DNA from: Hyaloperonospora brassicae
Taxonomy: Eukaryota; Oomycota; Peronosporomycetes; Peronosporales; Peronosporaceae
Length of the DNA: 64,000 nt
Direction of reading: 5' to 3'
NCBI GenBank assembly: GCA_947650285.1
Contig: CANTFL010000174.1
Coordinates: forward strand, 186,001-250,000
The notes under the pieces were generated by a model that did no database searches, was not told the DNA's origin, and was given only the letters and a program-made list of their open reading frames with translations. The position numbers and the translations under genes were made by a program. The number at the start of each line of letters is the position of its first letter. Position 1 is the stretch's first letter. Below are positions 10,573 through 20,779 of the stretch, one piece after another.

Positions 10573-11720
10573 ATGTTGGATGATGAAGAGACCTTTCACA
10601 CCACGCGTGGAGGATTTACTCATTTGAGTGACATCGAATGGAGTGCGGTAGAACGAATGAGTTCTACCGTAAGCGAGTTCGCCATTAGCGCCATGTTGGA
10701 GTCTCTATACAGAGACCAACAACATGCCGCTATAGCCAAGTTCATCCAAAGTGAACTTGTCGCCGAAAGGGATAAAGTATCCTTGTTTCACCAGCAAGGC
10801 TCTCAATAGGCCGAGCAGTTGAGAGAACTCGGTGCTCAACCGACAGGGCTGTTGAGACAGCAGCAATTCCATGCTGCTGTGGGCGGGACGGAACATGTGC
10901 GTCGTCCCGAAGTCATGAAGGTCGACATCTCCAAGTACAGTGGAGTATCGGAAGACTCCCTGTTACTGTGGTTTGTCGAACTCGACAGAGCCTTAAGAGC
11001 TCGTCGCGTCGAAGATGACCAAATGAAACTCACATTTGCTCAATACAATTGGCAGGACGTGCCAAAAATTGGTCCTTGGGGCTCGAGAGTAGCGACCCAC
11101 ATTATTTTAGGTCGCTAGATGACTTCAAGTCCCGGCTCCGACAAACGTTTGAGCCCCCACGGGCTGAGTTCAGGGCTCGTTCAGAGCTCCTGAAACTCAA
11201 GCAGGGTAAGCGTGATGTGCACGCTTAGGCTTAACATATACAACTCCTCGCGAGTAGTAAAACTGCTAACCCAGTCCGTGAACACACGTTGATTACGGTG
11301 TTCATGCAAGGTCTCGCAGAAGGGCCCGTCAGGAGCCACCTGTTCCGCCTTGAGCTGAATACGCTGGAAGATGCGATATCAGCCGCGGAACAGGAAGGCT
11401 TTAGCATGAGACAGGCTCATGCTAGCTCGAACTCTTATCGTCCACCAAGACGACAAGAGATCGGAGGTCCAGAACCAATGGACCTCTGCTATGTTGAGAG
11501 CGAGAAACCTTGCTCTTCAAACAACAAGAGATTGCAGAAGTGCAATTGCTGTCAGAAGTTGAAACACTACGCATATGAGTGAAGTGCTCCACGCCCAGTA
11601 CCAAACAGTACTGAGCGAATTGGTCGTTCATTTGCCAAAAGAGGCAATGGGCGTGGGTCCAGCACTGTTGCGAAGCCGCAACAGCGAGACGGACCATCAA
11701 AAAATGGTCGGGGTCAGTAG
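10573..11720 (+). pseudogene. E1 gag (capsid and nucleocapsid), broken
   Basis: The start is MLDDEETFHTTRGGF, 29 nt after the PBS. A retrotransposon Gag core follows (VDISKYSGVSEDSLLLWFVELDRAL), then a CCHC zinc knuckle CNCCQKLKHYAYE- and a basic tail. Lesions against E3 and E4: TAG at 10807-10809 (CAG in the others), a 1-nt deletion near 11047 shared with E4, and TGA at 11580-11582, which removes the last Cys of the zinc knuckle (TGT in E3 and E4). Gag would form the virus-like particle and bind the RNA. The frame ends at TAG 11718-11720 inside the frameshift stem. Confidence 0.88.
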
Positions 11721-11742
11721 GGGCGGAGCGCCCTACTGATCC
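11699..11742 (+). promoter_or_regulatory. E1 gag-pol -1 ribosomal frameshift site
   Basis: A canonical slippery heptamer A AAA AAT (11699-11705) lies in the gag frame (TCA AAA AAT). Five nt later begins a 12-bp stem, GGGTCAGTAGGG (11711-11722) with CCCTACTGATCC (11731-11742), containing one G-U pair. The gag stop TAG lies in the 5' arm. Slipping back one base enters the protease frame, which is open from 11705. The arrangement is identical in E3 and E4. Confidence 0.8.
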
Positions 11743-14700
11743 AGCAACCTCAAGGGAATTTGCAAATATCTTGACGAAAGTTGCTCCAGATACACAATCA
11801 TTGTGTGTCTCTGCACCTGGTGATGACGTTTCGATCATCACCTTGAAGTTGGAAGCGACAAATGATTTGTCTCTTCGTGCCCTAGTAGACTGTGGGGCGT
11901 CGAACAACTTTGTTCGACGTCAGTCCTTAGAGGGTCGTAGGCTCAAGTTCGTTGAGCGCGACATTCCCCTCACGAGTATGACGGTGCGCCTTGCAACAGG
12001 CGCATCGATTACCGTTGAGAAACGTGTAGTAGGAATCCACAACACGTTGAAGGGCGAACAGTACGATGATGACATCATCGTACAGGATCTGGATGACAAG
12101 TTTGATGTCATCCTGGGATTACCTTGGCTCAGAAGGTACGAGCCAAGGGTGAGCTGTCAGCATCGATCCGTGAAGTTGCCTGCCGCTTGTTCATCAGATG
12201 GCCATCTGATGAACGTCATGGAGCGTCCACAAGCGTACGAACGTACTGAGATTGAGTGCGATGGTCTCACTTGCGATACGGTCGTTTGCACGACCGCACA
12301 AGATCACAGTGTAGTTAATCACTACACTGTGGAGCAAGATCCCGGCGACTGTACAGAAGTACAGGCTGCGCCGAAGGTCCACCACTCGAATAAGTCGAGT
12401 GGACCAGGACATGGATGCATGCCTAGCGGGCAGCATCTTAGACAAAAGAAACCTGTTGCCTCTAAAGGGCAACATGGACATCCTAGGTCGACTGAAGGGT
12501 CGACCGTAGAGGATCGGTACCTGACTGTGGTTGCACAGCCACAGTCAGAAGACGTCGAGGGAATAAGTCCCCACGTACTTGAGGAAGGAATTCCTCAAGA
12601 GTCACTTGCTGAAGGATCAGGTCCCTTAGTAACCTGTGGAAGCAAGTTCCCAGGAAGAAACCGAGACGTTGAACGTCTTGGTCAATGACGGATCAAGCGT
12701 AGGCGCTTATACACTTGATCTGATTGTGCCTCCGAAGTTAACTTCGGAGATAACTCAGTTGCCAACGCCAGAACCGAAACGCTTCTTGCGTGATCTGAGT
12801 AGTGGCAAAGTCAAGCAGATCTTCATACTCGTCACAGAGGATGAGTATGTGGCCGATATTCGGTCGGCAACAGTATTTGCTGAGAACGAACGGGTTCTCA
12901 GCAGCTCATCGATGGACGAAAGTGTCCTCGATGAAAAGACTCGGATTGAGCGATACACGTCTCAATTCTGGGAGTCACTCCAGGCAAATCCTTTGTATAA
13001 GGATTTGATCGAATTCAAGGATGTGTTCCCTGAATCTGTACCTTGCGAGTTGCCTAAGGACGAAGGCACTCGACACGAGATCGAGCTCAAACAGGGCTCG
13101 AAGTACTGTGTGTTGAAGCAGTGGCCACTGCCTCGTGAACAAGTACTAGCGATCGACAAGTTCTTTGCCGATCGCTTAGAAGCGGGCCATGTGAGAGGAT
13201 CAACTTCCCCTCACAGAGCTCCGACCTTCTGTGTGCGAAAGCCCACAGGACGATCGCGGATAGTGCACGCATTCAACAAGTTGAATGCTGCAACGGTACC
13301 GACTCAGACGCAGATACCGAGGAAGGACGTAATCACAGATGGTATGTCAAAGAGTACCATCTTCTCGTCCATGGATCTGCTGGATGGGTTCTATCAGATC
13401 TTCATGCGTGAACGGGCCATCCCGTTCACTGCAGTGAGTACCCCCCAGCGGGATGCTGTGGGAGTGGCTAGTGATGCCACAGGGACTTAGCAATGCCCCT
13501 GCAACGCTCAACAGATGTGTCACAAATCTGTTGAGACCGGTGCGAGACTTCGCACCGAGTTACTTCGACGATGTGTTCGTCCATAGCCGGGCTATGGACG
13601 GGTAGTCATACATTGAAGCTCACAGAACTCAGGTTCGTCAGGTTCTTCAACTCATGCGCAACCAAAAGTTGTATGCCAACCTCAAGAAGTGTATATTCGC
13701 GGCTAGCGAAATACCAATTCTTGGGTGCATCGTGGGTAAACACGGCGTACGCCCCGATCCCGAGAAGATCAAGGCGATCACCGGCTGGCCTGTGCCAGTC
13801 AATGTCAAGGGACTTTGGAAGTTTCTTGGTCTAGCGGCGTACTTGCACAAGTACTCGCGCGACTACGCCGAAATGACTGTTCACCTTTCTTGCTTGCTCA
13901 AGAAAATTGTCAAGTGGTCATGTAACGCTGAGTGCAAGCGTTCCTTTGAGGGTATCAAGCGAAGCTTGATGCAATTGCCGATATTGGCGATTGAAGATCA
14001 GGACAGACCATTTCATGTGGTCTGTGACGCCAGCGATTTCGCAATCGGCTGTGCGTTAACGCAGTTCGACGCAGATGGCGCGGAGCGCGTCATCTGTTTT
14101 CAGTCGCGTCAGCTGCAAGCAGCTGATTGCAATTACCCAGTGCATGACAAGGAACCCCTTGCCATAAAGTACGCACTGGCTAAGTTTCGCGTCTATCCCT
14201 TGGTAGATAGACCGTTTGTTGTCTATACGTACCATGCGTCATTACGCACGGCCGTAAACAGCCCGCACCTCTCGCAAAGAATGGCGAGGTGGCTGTCTTT
14301 CTTCGCGGAGTATAACTTCTCCGTGGAGTATAAACCAGGACGACTCAACGTCGTCGCTGATGCGGTTTCGCGCCGACCCGATTTCGAGCCGGGCGCACAA
14401 TTTAACAGTGAGGATAAGCCCATTTTTGGGACACTGTCAGTCAGTGTTCCGTCGTCAAGTTTACTTGACGAAGTACGAAAGGCATACGCAGAAGATAAGG
14501 ATCTTCTGCGATTGATGGATCATCTGGTGTATCCATCCAGTAAATCATTGAAGTATTTACCGGCTTTGTACCGATCCTCCTCGGATCGGTATACGACACA
14601 TACACACAACGGATTGCTGTACTATACAGCTGTTGCCGACGACACGCCTCGTGTCGTCGTCCCCACTCATAATGATTTGCGATTACGCATCATGTATGAG

Positions 14701-16624
14701 TATCACGATGCCCAAACAGGTGGCCATCGTGGGAGATAAATGACTTACCTCACGGTAAGTCGTGACTGTTACTGGCCACGCCAGATTCAGTTTGTACGCA
14801 AGTACATACGTGCTTGCGAGGTTTGTCAACGGGTGAAGCCTAGTCCTTTATCCCGCGCGCCATTGCAGCCTCTGCCTGTTCCGACAGAGTGCTGGCAGTC
14901 CGTTTCAATGGACTTCGTCTTCGGTTTTCCCGAAGACGCTCACAAGAATAATGGTATTCTTGTGTTTGTTGACCGATTCAGCAAGATGGTGCATCTTGAT
15001 GCTGTCCCTGAGTCGATCAAGGCTCAAAGTTGTGCTCGTGTCTTTCTCGACACGTTCTTTAGACTCCACGGGTTACCCCGTGAACTCGTATCCGACCGTG
15101 ATCCTCGATTCACGGCGGCGTTTTGGGAAACTGTGTTCCGTTCTCTTGGAACACGATTGAAGATGTCTACTTCTGACCATCCCGAAACAGATGGTCAGAC
15201 GGAACGTGCGAATCGTGTCCTCGAAGAGATCCTTCGAGGATATGTCCACTCGTTTCCGAGTTGGAGCGAATTCCTCCCCATGGTAGAATTCGCCATCAAT
15301 AATTCGGTGCATGATTCTACCCAGCACACACCGTTTTACGTGAATGACCTGCGCCATCCACGTGTGCCTGCCCTTCTAGAGTGTGACTCTTGGATAAGGG
15401 GGGATGGACTCGCTCGAGCAAAAAGTGTTTTAGCTCTTGCCCATCACGTGTCGCCGCTAACGTCGTCACGTATGATGCCGATGTCGATCAAGTCGACATC
15501 GATGAAATAGATCACGTTAATAATAGCGATGAAGCTATTACTGACCCGGATGATGATGACGATGCTGTTATATCCAGCATTGTCAACGATTATTCCAGCG
15601 AGGAAAAAGACAACCTCGCTGAAGAAGAGAAAAACCTCTTAGCAGTGCGCACGAAGCACACTGAAAGACGAAACCAAGATTCAGCAGAGAGCTTTCTGCT
15701 GACTCGAGAGGCGGTAGTTCGTTTCGTTCAGGACTCCATCGCAAATGTGGTGGACCGCCAGAAACGGAACGCAGACAAGAATAAAAGAGCAAATGTTCTA
15801 TCATTTAAAGTTAATGACCTAGTACTACTGTCTACGGTAAACTGACCTGGACATGCAGTCAATAATGTCAACAATTTTAAAATAATGATAAAATACATAG
15901 GTCCCTTTCGTGCATTGCACCTCAAGGGCAATGAATACACGACTGAGCTGCTTCGCAGGATGCGCACGCAACCTACGTTTTACGTGGGGCGACTCAGACC
16001 GTACTGTAGGTACAGAGCCTTCTTCTTCCGATGAAGATAGTCCCCACGTTCAAGAACATACATCAAGTTCTTGCGTTCGCGCTCCAGACGATCCGCCTGG
16101 TCGCGCAGATATGATACCTCGGGAACTTAACTGAGATATCTCCTCGCGAGCTGTCGGCAGCTCGCCGAATAGGGAGCGGACATCCCGCTCGACCTGAAGC
16201 TGCGCTGTGGCGTAATCGGCGCGTTCTCTCGCCCGATCAGCCTCGAGATCCTTGCGGTTCTTCCGCATGGTATCAGTCAAAGCGTAGCGCCGGTCGCGTT
16301 CGTGCTTCAAGTCATGACGCAATTCATCGATTGCGTGATCCATCTCGTAAGGGTCGAGATGGTGAGCAGAATCATCTGGAGGAGGTCTTTTCTCCTCCAC
16401 CACATCCTTTGGTTGATTCTCACGGTGGTCAACGCTTTCTAGTGGAGCGTATTTTGAACTACCGTGACGATTCAGGATCAAGGACGAGCTACCTCGTCCA
16501 GTGGCGGGGGTATCCATCTTCTTAGAACAGCTGGGAGCCCCGCTCTCAGCTGTTGATGGATGTGCCTGGTCTCTTCCGCCAGTATGACGAGACTCATCCG
16601 ATTGGTCCGAGGGCCCATCGGTAA
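11705..16624 (+). pseudogene. E1 pol polyprotein (protease, RT, RNase H, integrase, chromodomain), broken
   Basis: Domains in order: aspartic protease (LVDCGASNNF, about 11885); RT, with PSKS-type core DLLDGFYQIF at 13372 and catalytic YFDD at 13561-13572; RNase H (DASDFAIGCALTQF, about 14027); integrase HHCC zinc finger (HDAQTGGH ... CEVCQRVK, 14700-14840); integrase core with Asp in MDFVFGF, Asp in SDRDPRF and Glu in TERANR (14908-15210); GPF/Y-like region; and a C-terminal chromodomain (FLVERILNYRDDSGSRTSYL, from 16436) ending at TAA 16622-16624. Lesions include a C insertion in the run at 13441-13446, TAA at 14737, a frameshift near 15500, and TAG 16523-16525 in the chromodomain, shared with E4. 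Chromodomains of this class direct integration to marked chromatin. Confidence 0.9.
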
Positions 16625-17679
16625 ACACGCGCCCTAGGCGCTTGTAGACGGATTGCAAGTTTGCAATCGCGTCACGCATCTCCTCCGAGAGATGTGCCCT
16701 TCCCCAGGGAGAACTTAGGGATACACGTCTCTATGCGCACGTTGCGAGTTGTCAGCACAGCTCTCACAAGCATCACCCCAAGTGAGGCAAGGAATGTCTG
16801 CCTCACTCGACAAACAGTGCAACCGGTACCTAGTACCGGTTGGCGTTCGCTTTTCGAACATGAGGCGTACTGCCTCAAGTTATTTGAGCCACCCTTCTCG
16901 TCCAAAATTCTTTACGTTTTGGACGAACGCGTTCCACGCAGCCAAAAGCGAGGCTTTGTCACGCTTTTGGTTGCTGTTGTACCATCGATTCTTCAAAAAA
17001 GCATCATGATAAAAATCTTCTTTAGCGCGAAAGTTCTTCGCGCTGGAACTCAAGCCGTGAATCTCGGTCGCATCGAATAAAGGTATTCGATGGTGTTGGT
17101 TTGTCTCGTGAGACAAGCAATTGATGAGCCGTTCGGGCAAACGCCACGGCTTCAGCTCATCACGCTTCAAAGTGGTACCCTTGTCTGTACCATGGCTCCC
17201 AGTTGACGACGGCTCACGCCATCGTCATCACGCTCGTGCGAAGAATCACGAGTCGGTGGTGGTAAGGATTAATACACCTCACCACTCTGATCACCTTCAT
17301 CATCACTGCCGAACAGACTGTGTTGCAACTCACGAGTTCGTTCGTTCGGCAGTGGCCTTGACAAATAATGAGGCGTCGCCGGTGATCGAGACACCTATGG
17401 AACATTGCCCGAGTCAGACACGTCTGACTCGCCAGATTAGATGACCTCAATGTCGGGGTCATCATGCGCACGCGGTGTTGTACCGCGTGCACCTGCAGAA
17501 CCTCTTGCTGCAGGCAAAGAACGAGCATCAGACGACGAATCGTCTACTGCAGAAGCTGGCACAGGCAAAGACTCTGTGTGCCTTGCGTCACCCCGCATAG
17601 ACATGTTAACTATGCGAGGTCTGGTCAAGCTATGAACAGAACTGACCCAACAAGTGCTCCCTGCCCCAATGGTGACCAA
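16050..17679 (-). pseudogene. E1 antisense gene of unknown function, broken; overlaps chromodomain
   Basis: On the strand opposite pol, an open character runs from near the 3' LTR into pol. The N-terminus is acidic and Ser/Ala-rich (from about 17679 or the internal MSMRGD). The middle region contains KRDELKPWRLPERLINCLSH and WNAFVQNVKNFGREGWLK (16880-17170). The C-terminus is a 209-residue open frame (16050-16679) with HHLDPYEMDHAIDELRHDL and a charged coiled coil. Counterparts exist in E2, E3 and E4. A TAA at 17437-17439 replaces the Tyr of the YSGESD motif found in E3 and E4, and frameshifts separate the parts. It overlaps the last 575 nt of pol, including the chromodomain. No known family was recognised. 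Confidence 0.6.
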
Positions 17680-17724
17680 TGAGTGGCCACCATACTTTCA
17701 ATCGTCACACAGTGACTATCAGTT

Positions 17725-17738
17725 AAGGGGGGGGGTGA
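17725..17738 (+). other. E1 polypurine tract
   Basis: AAGGGGGGGGGTGA abuts the TG of the 3' LTR. This is the plus-strand priming site of LTR retrotransposons. E4 has the same tract and E2 and E3 have shorter variants. Confidence 0.85.
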
Positions 17739-18135
17739 TGTAACGGGGCAGCCCGTTACATGGAATCGTCACTTTAAAGAAACTATGACAATAAAGAATA
17801 TTGAGTTGAATGTTATTTGAACAATATCACCGATAATGGTGGTGATATTGGTGAAGCGACCAAAGGGTCTACTCATTGGTTGACATCTTGACGATATCAA
17901 CCCACCAATCGCCGCAAGATGCGCGCAATGAGTGGTTACGAGACGTCACCATACACTCAGTTAGATTAGTATAATTAAGTCAGGTTAAACAGAGAGACAG
18001 TAGCAAAAGACTTAATTATATTAATATAACAGTTCTACTTTTCCATTATCTACGTTTCCTCGTTTACCTCGTGTACGTCTGTCGGGTGCACCAAAACCCT
18101 TGCGTCAAGTTCACGCAAGGGTGTGCCCCGTTACA
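17739..18135 (+). repeat. E1 3' LTR
   Basis: The 397-bp LTR runs from TGTAACGGGG to CCCCGTTACA. Its perfect 10-bp inverted ends are longer than the usual TG...CA. The first 9 bp are repeated inverted within the first 22 bp, so the LTR can fold a hairpin at its 5' edge. Confidence 0.95.
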
Positions 18136-18140
18136 TTCAC

Positions 18141-18723
18141 TGTATGAGACCCACTTTTTCACCTATGAACCAAATGTCACGTAGATGGCTTCGCTTCCGT
18201 GCAAGTTATGCTGTCGAGTTGTCTTTGCGAGCAGGACTGACAAGAAATCGTTTATACACTTGAGCAGCGCCCAATGTATCATAGATAGCGAGCGTGCTGC
18301 AGAGCTGAAGGGTGTGGTAAGACGGCGGCATCTGAAGTGCGTACAGTCAGCGTCTATGCACCCGAGTCGAACAATGACTCAGAACGCGGCACTTCATCTC
18401 GGCATACGGCGCATCCATCGAACGGATGTGCAGTAGCTGTGGAGCGGTCTATGGAGCTATAAAGGGCTCCCTTTTTGTTGCTCACGCTATTCTCGGTTGC
18501 CTTCTCAAACATACATACATACATACATACATACATACATACATACATACATACATACATACATACATACATACATACATACATACATACATACATACAT
18601 ACATACATACATACATACATACATACATACATACATACATACATACATACATACATACATACATACATACATACATGCGCCTGTCAAGTAAGCCACATGT
18701 GAACGTAATCGCGCGGCATTGGT
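18141..18723. repeat. Duplicated unit, copy B, second part
   Basis: This resumes copy B after E1 and matches 2406-2783 and 5096-5153 of copy A. It contains the CATA microsatellite and ends with the 16-bp target duplication ATCGCGCGGCATTGGT (18708-18723) of the LINE. No gene is seen; frames through the microsatellite are artefacts of its 4-bp period. Confidence 0.85.
18508..18676. repeat. CATA microsatellite, about 42 units
   Basis: An uninterrupted run of the 4-bp unit CATA/ATAC. Copy A has only about two or three units here, and its pogo element is inserted in them. Confidence 0.98.
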
Positions 18724-19080
18724 GCGAGAGAGCGTAACAGTCTGTCATATACCTTTACGGTTTACAAGATAGCTGAAAAGTCTCTAGCCGCTCGAGCACC
18801 CCTAACGGTGATGTGAGCTGCCTTTCCGGTTCATATCGAGTAATCAGCCGCTGAGTAACCGGAGATCGAAACACTTCTGTCGCTAGCCGGAAAAATATAC
18901 AGTCGTCCCCGTCCCGGTTAATTTGTTGTTCCCTGACAGCTATAGCTTGAAGCTGTCGAAGCAGTGTGTGACGTGGTTCTGATTCGTCTTGATTGGCGGT
19001 TAGCTCCTCGTGCTTGTGCGACCATCAGTTTCTCTGCACCCACAGGGTGGCGAAGCAGATCAAGCACGCTATCCACGATA
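18724..19080 (-). pseudogene. LINE piece 3: C-terminal end and 3' tail
   Basis: The minus-strand frame just left of E5 reads a short LINE-like ending with CLICFATLWVQRN, similar to the Trp...Arg-Asn motif that follows the zinc-binding domain in many LINEs. A charged helix (QLQAIAVREQQINRDGDDC) follows. Stops interrupt it. The right end adjoins the E5 LTR. Confidence 0.5.
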
Positions 19081-19616
19081 TGAGAAACGGGGTCACACGT
19101 CAACTGGTAGTCGACCATAGATGTGGTGCACACAAGGGATGGGATCCCCGTTGAAAGTGATAGTAGAACAGTATCTAATTGTTGAAGACTGGTGTCTGTC
19201 AACCATTGATTACGAGATCTTTTGAGAGGTGTATTCAGGACATTAGCGAGTAGGTTAATTACGTTGTTCTAAGGTGTTCTTTTAGGTTAAACGAAGAATT
19301 AAACTTCAGTTCTCATTTTGATCAACAAAAGACACGTGTCTCTTTGAGGCGTCTTGTGATCGTGGAGGAGATAGCAACGACTTGTTAAGGCAGCTACTCC
19401 TCGTGCACTCTGTGCGTTGATTCTCTGAATCGTTTGGTACCCCTGGAACAGGGACCCTAAGGTCTCTGAGCTTGATGACACTTTAAGTCGGGTTCTTTGA
19501 ACCAAACCTTAGCTCTCTGAGCTGTTTGACTCTCTGAGTCGGGTTCGTAAAGCCAAAGTTGCTCGTTAAGCGTTAAAGTCTTCCTCTGACTTAAGGAGAT
19601 GTGTAGCTCCGCTACA
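19081..19616 (+). repeat. E5 5' LTR
   Basis: A 536-bp LTR closely matching 27201-27733. The start is altered (TGAGAAACGGGGTCACACG against TGTAACGGTATTACACG in the 3' LTR). It ends GTAGCTCCGCTACA. It has repeated CTCTGAG words near 19460-19535. Confidence 0.9.
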
Positions 19617-19618
19617 CT

Positions 19619-19637
19619 TGGTAGCACTTGTAGTCAA
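19619..19637 (+). other. E5 primer binding site
   Basis: TGGTAGCACTTGTAGTCAA begins 3 nt after the 5' LTR and resembles the primer sites of the chromoviruses. The same tRNA primer may serve both lineages. Confidence 0.65.
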
Positions 19638-19820
19638 TATACGCTTTATTCGGTAACAACGAATCCTCTGTGATTACAAAGCAATCCACACCTCTTTCTG
19701 AGGCCCAAAAGTTGGCATTGAAAAGCTGATTGCGGAGCTAGGCCTAGAGTATGTTAAGTTTCTAGCTGCACAAGTTCCCGATGTGCTAAATGCACGGTTC
19801 AAAACCAAGCATCGTCGGCT

Positions 19821-20700
19821 ATGCCGACACGCTACGTGGCAATGCCACCAGAAGAGGCTAAGCCTCTTCCCCTTCGGGCGGTCGTTAAACATTACTCCGG
19901 GAAGGAGGGGGGAAATCTCACCCTCTGGATCCGTGAGATTGAGATGGCCATGATCTCTGGCCCTATCTCACTGGAGCACCAGCATGTCTCGATGGCTATT
20001 TCTAAGCTCGATGGAAGAGCTCAAGAGTGGGATCTGACGTATAGCACGCCGGTTGACGTAGCATTTCCCACATGGTATTCGATCAAGTTAGACTTTTTGC
20101 GAGTTTTCTCGCCGCCTAATCAGGCTTATCGCGTGCACTCACTTTTCTTGTCCATCCGTCAGGGTAAGAATTAGTTAATGAGCTATGTCCAAGAGCTGGG
20201 AGCTCTGATGATTTCTATTCAGTCTGAACCTCTCGTTATGACAGGCTATGTGACTGTCTTCATACGAAGGTCTTCGCAATGGCTTTGCCAAGACCGAGGT
20301 CTTTCGGGTCCATTCCTCTGCTTTTAAAAAGGCGGTGAGCGTCGCTCAAAATGCTGAGCACAGCTTTAAGTCGGTCAGAATTGGTTGTAATGGCACAACC
20401 TAAGATTTGCGAGGGCAGTTTCAGCAAATACTTTGGCTTACTGTAGTCCTGAACCGATAAATCTCAGCCATACTGAAGATGAAGGTGAAGCTGAGCTTCA
20501 GGTTGCGGAGATACAACGGGAAGTAAGACGCTGTTAGATGTGCGGAAGCCACACTATATACTTGCGCCCCACTTGTCCTATGCGCAAGCAGCACCAGACT
20601 CCAATGATTCGAAACCCGGCCCCAACCATAAATCTGTTATGGCACGGGGAAATGTCGACGCTCAGTAGGCGCGGGGTGCCCTATTGGGGTAGAACTGAGC
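19821..20700 (+). pseudogene. E5 gag, broken
   Basis: The frame from MPTRYVAMPPEEAKPLPLRA reads a Gag core (LWIREIEMAMISGPI ... WYSIKLDFLRVFSPP) and stops at 20172-20174. A remnant CCHC-like knuckle (MCGSHTIYLRPTCP) lies at 20538-20580, with the usual His/Cys spacing disturbed. Several stops and frame changes lie between. Confidence 0.75.
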
Positions 20701-20779
20701 TCTTTCCCTTCTCTATGAGGTAGAGTGAAACAGGGCTTAGCCCCACAGAGCTCTGTGCCCGTCAGCACAGAGCGTGGAT

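Larger units (their letters stand above)
10126..18135 (+). mobile_element. E1: Ty3/gypsy chromovirus, 8.0 kb, inactive
   Basis: Complete LTR-to-LTR element with LTRs of 397 bp at 10126-10522 and 17739-18135. The target duplication is TGCAC (10121-10125) against TTCAC (18136-18140), one mismatch; copy A shows the empty site at about 2402-2408. The order is PBS, gag, -1 frameshift site, protease, RT, RNase H, integrase, chromodomain, then an antisense gene and a polypurine tract. E1 is the only one of the four chromoviruses here that retains the YFDD reverse-transcriptase motif, but it has its own stops and frameshifts. Confidence 0.95.

Noticed and set aside
18426..18748. Open frames of Thr-His-Ile and Met-Tyr-Val-Cys repeats on both strands
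   Set aside because: These are readings of the CATA microsatellite and not genes.
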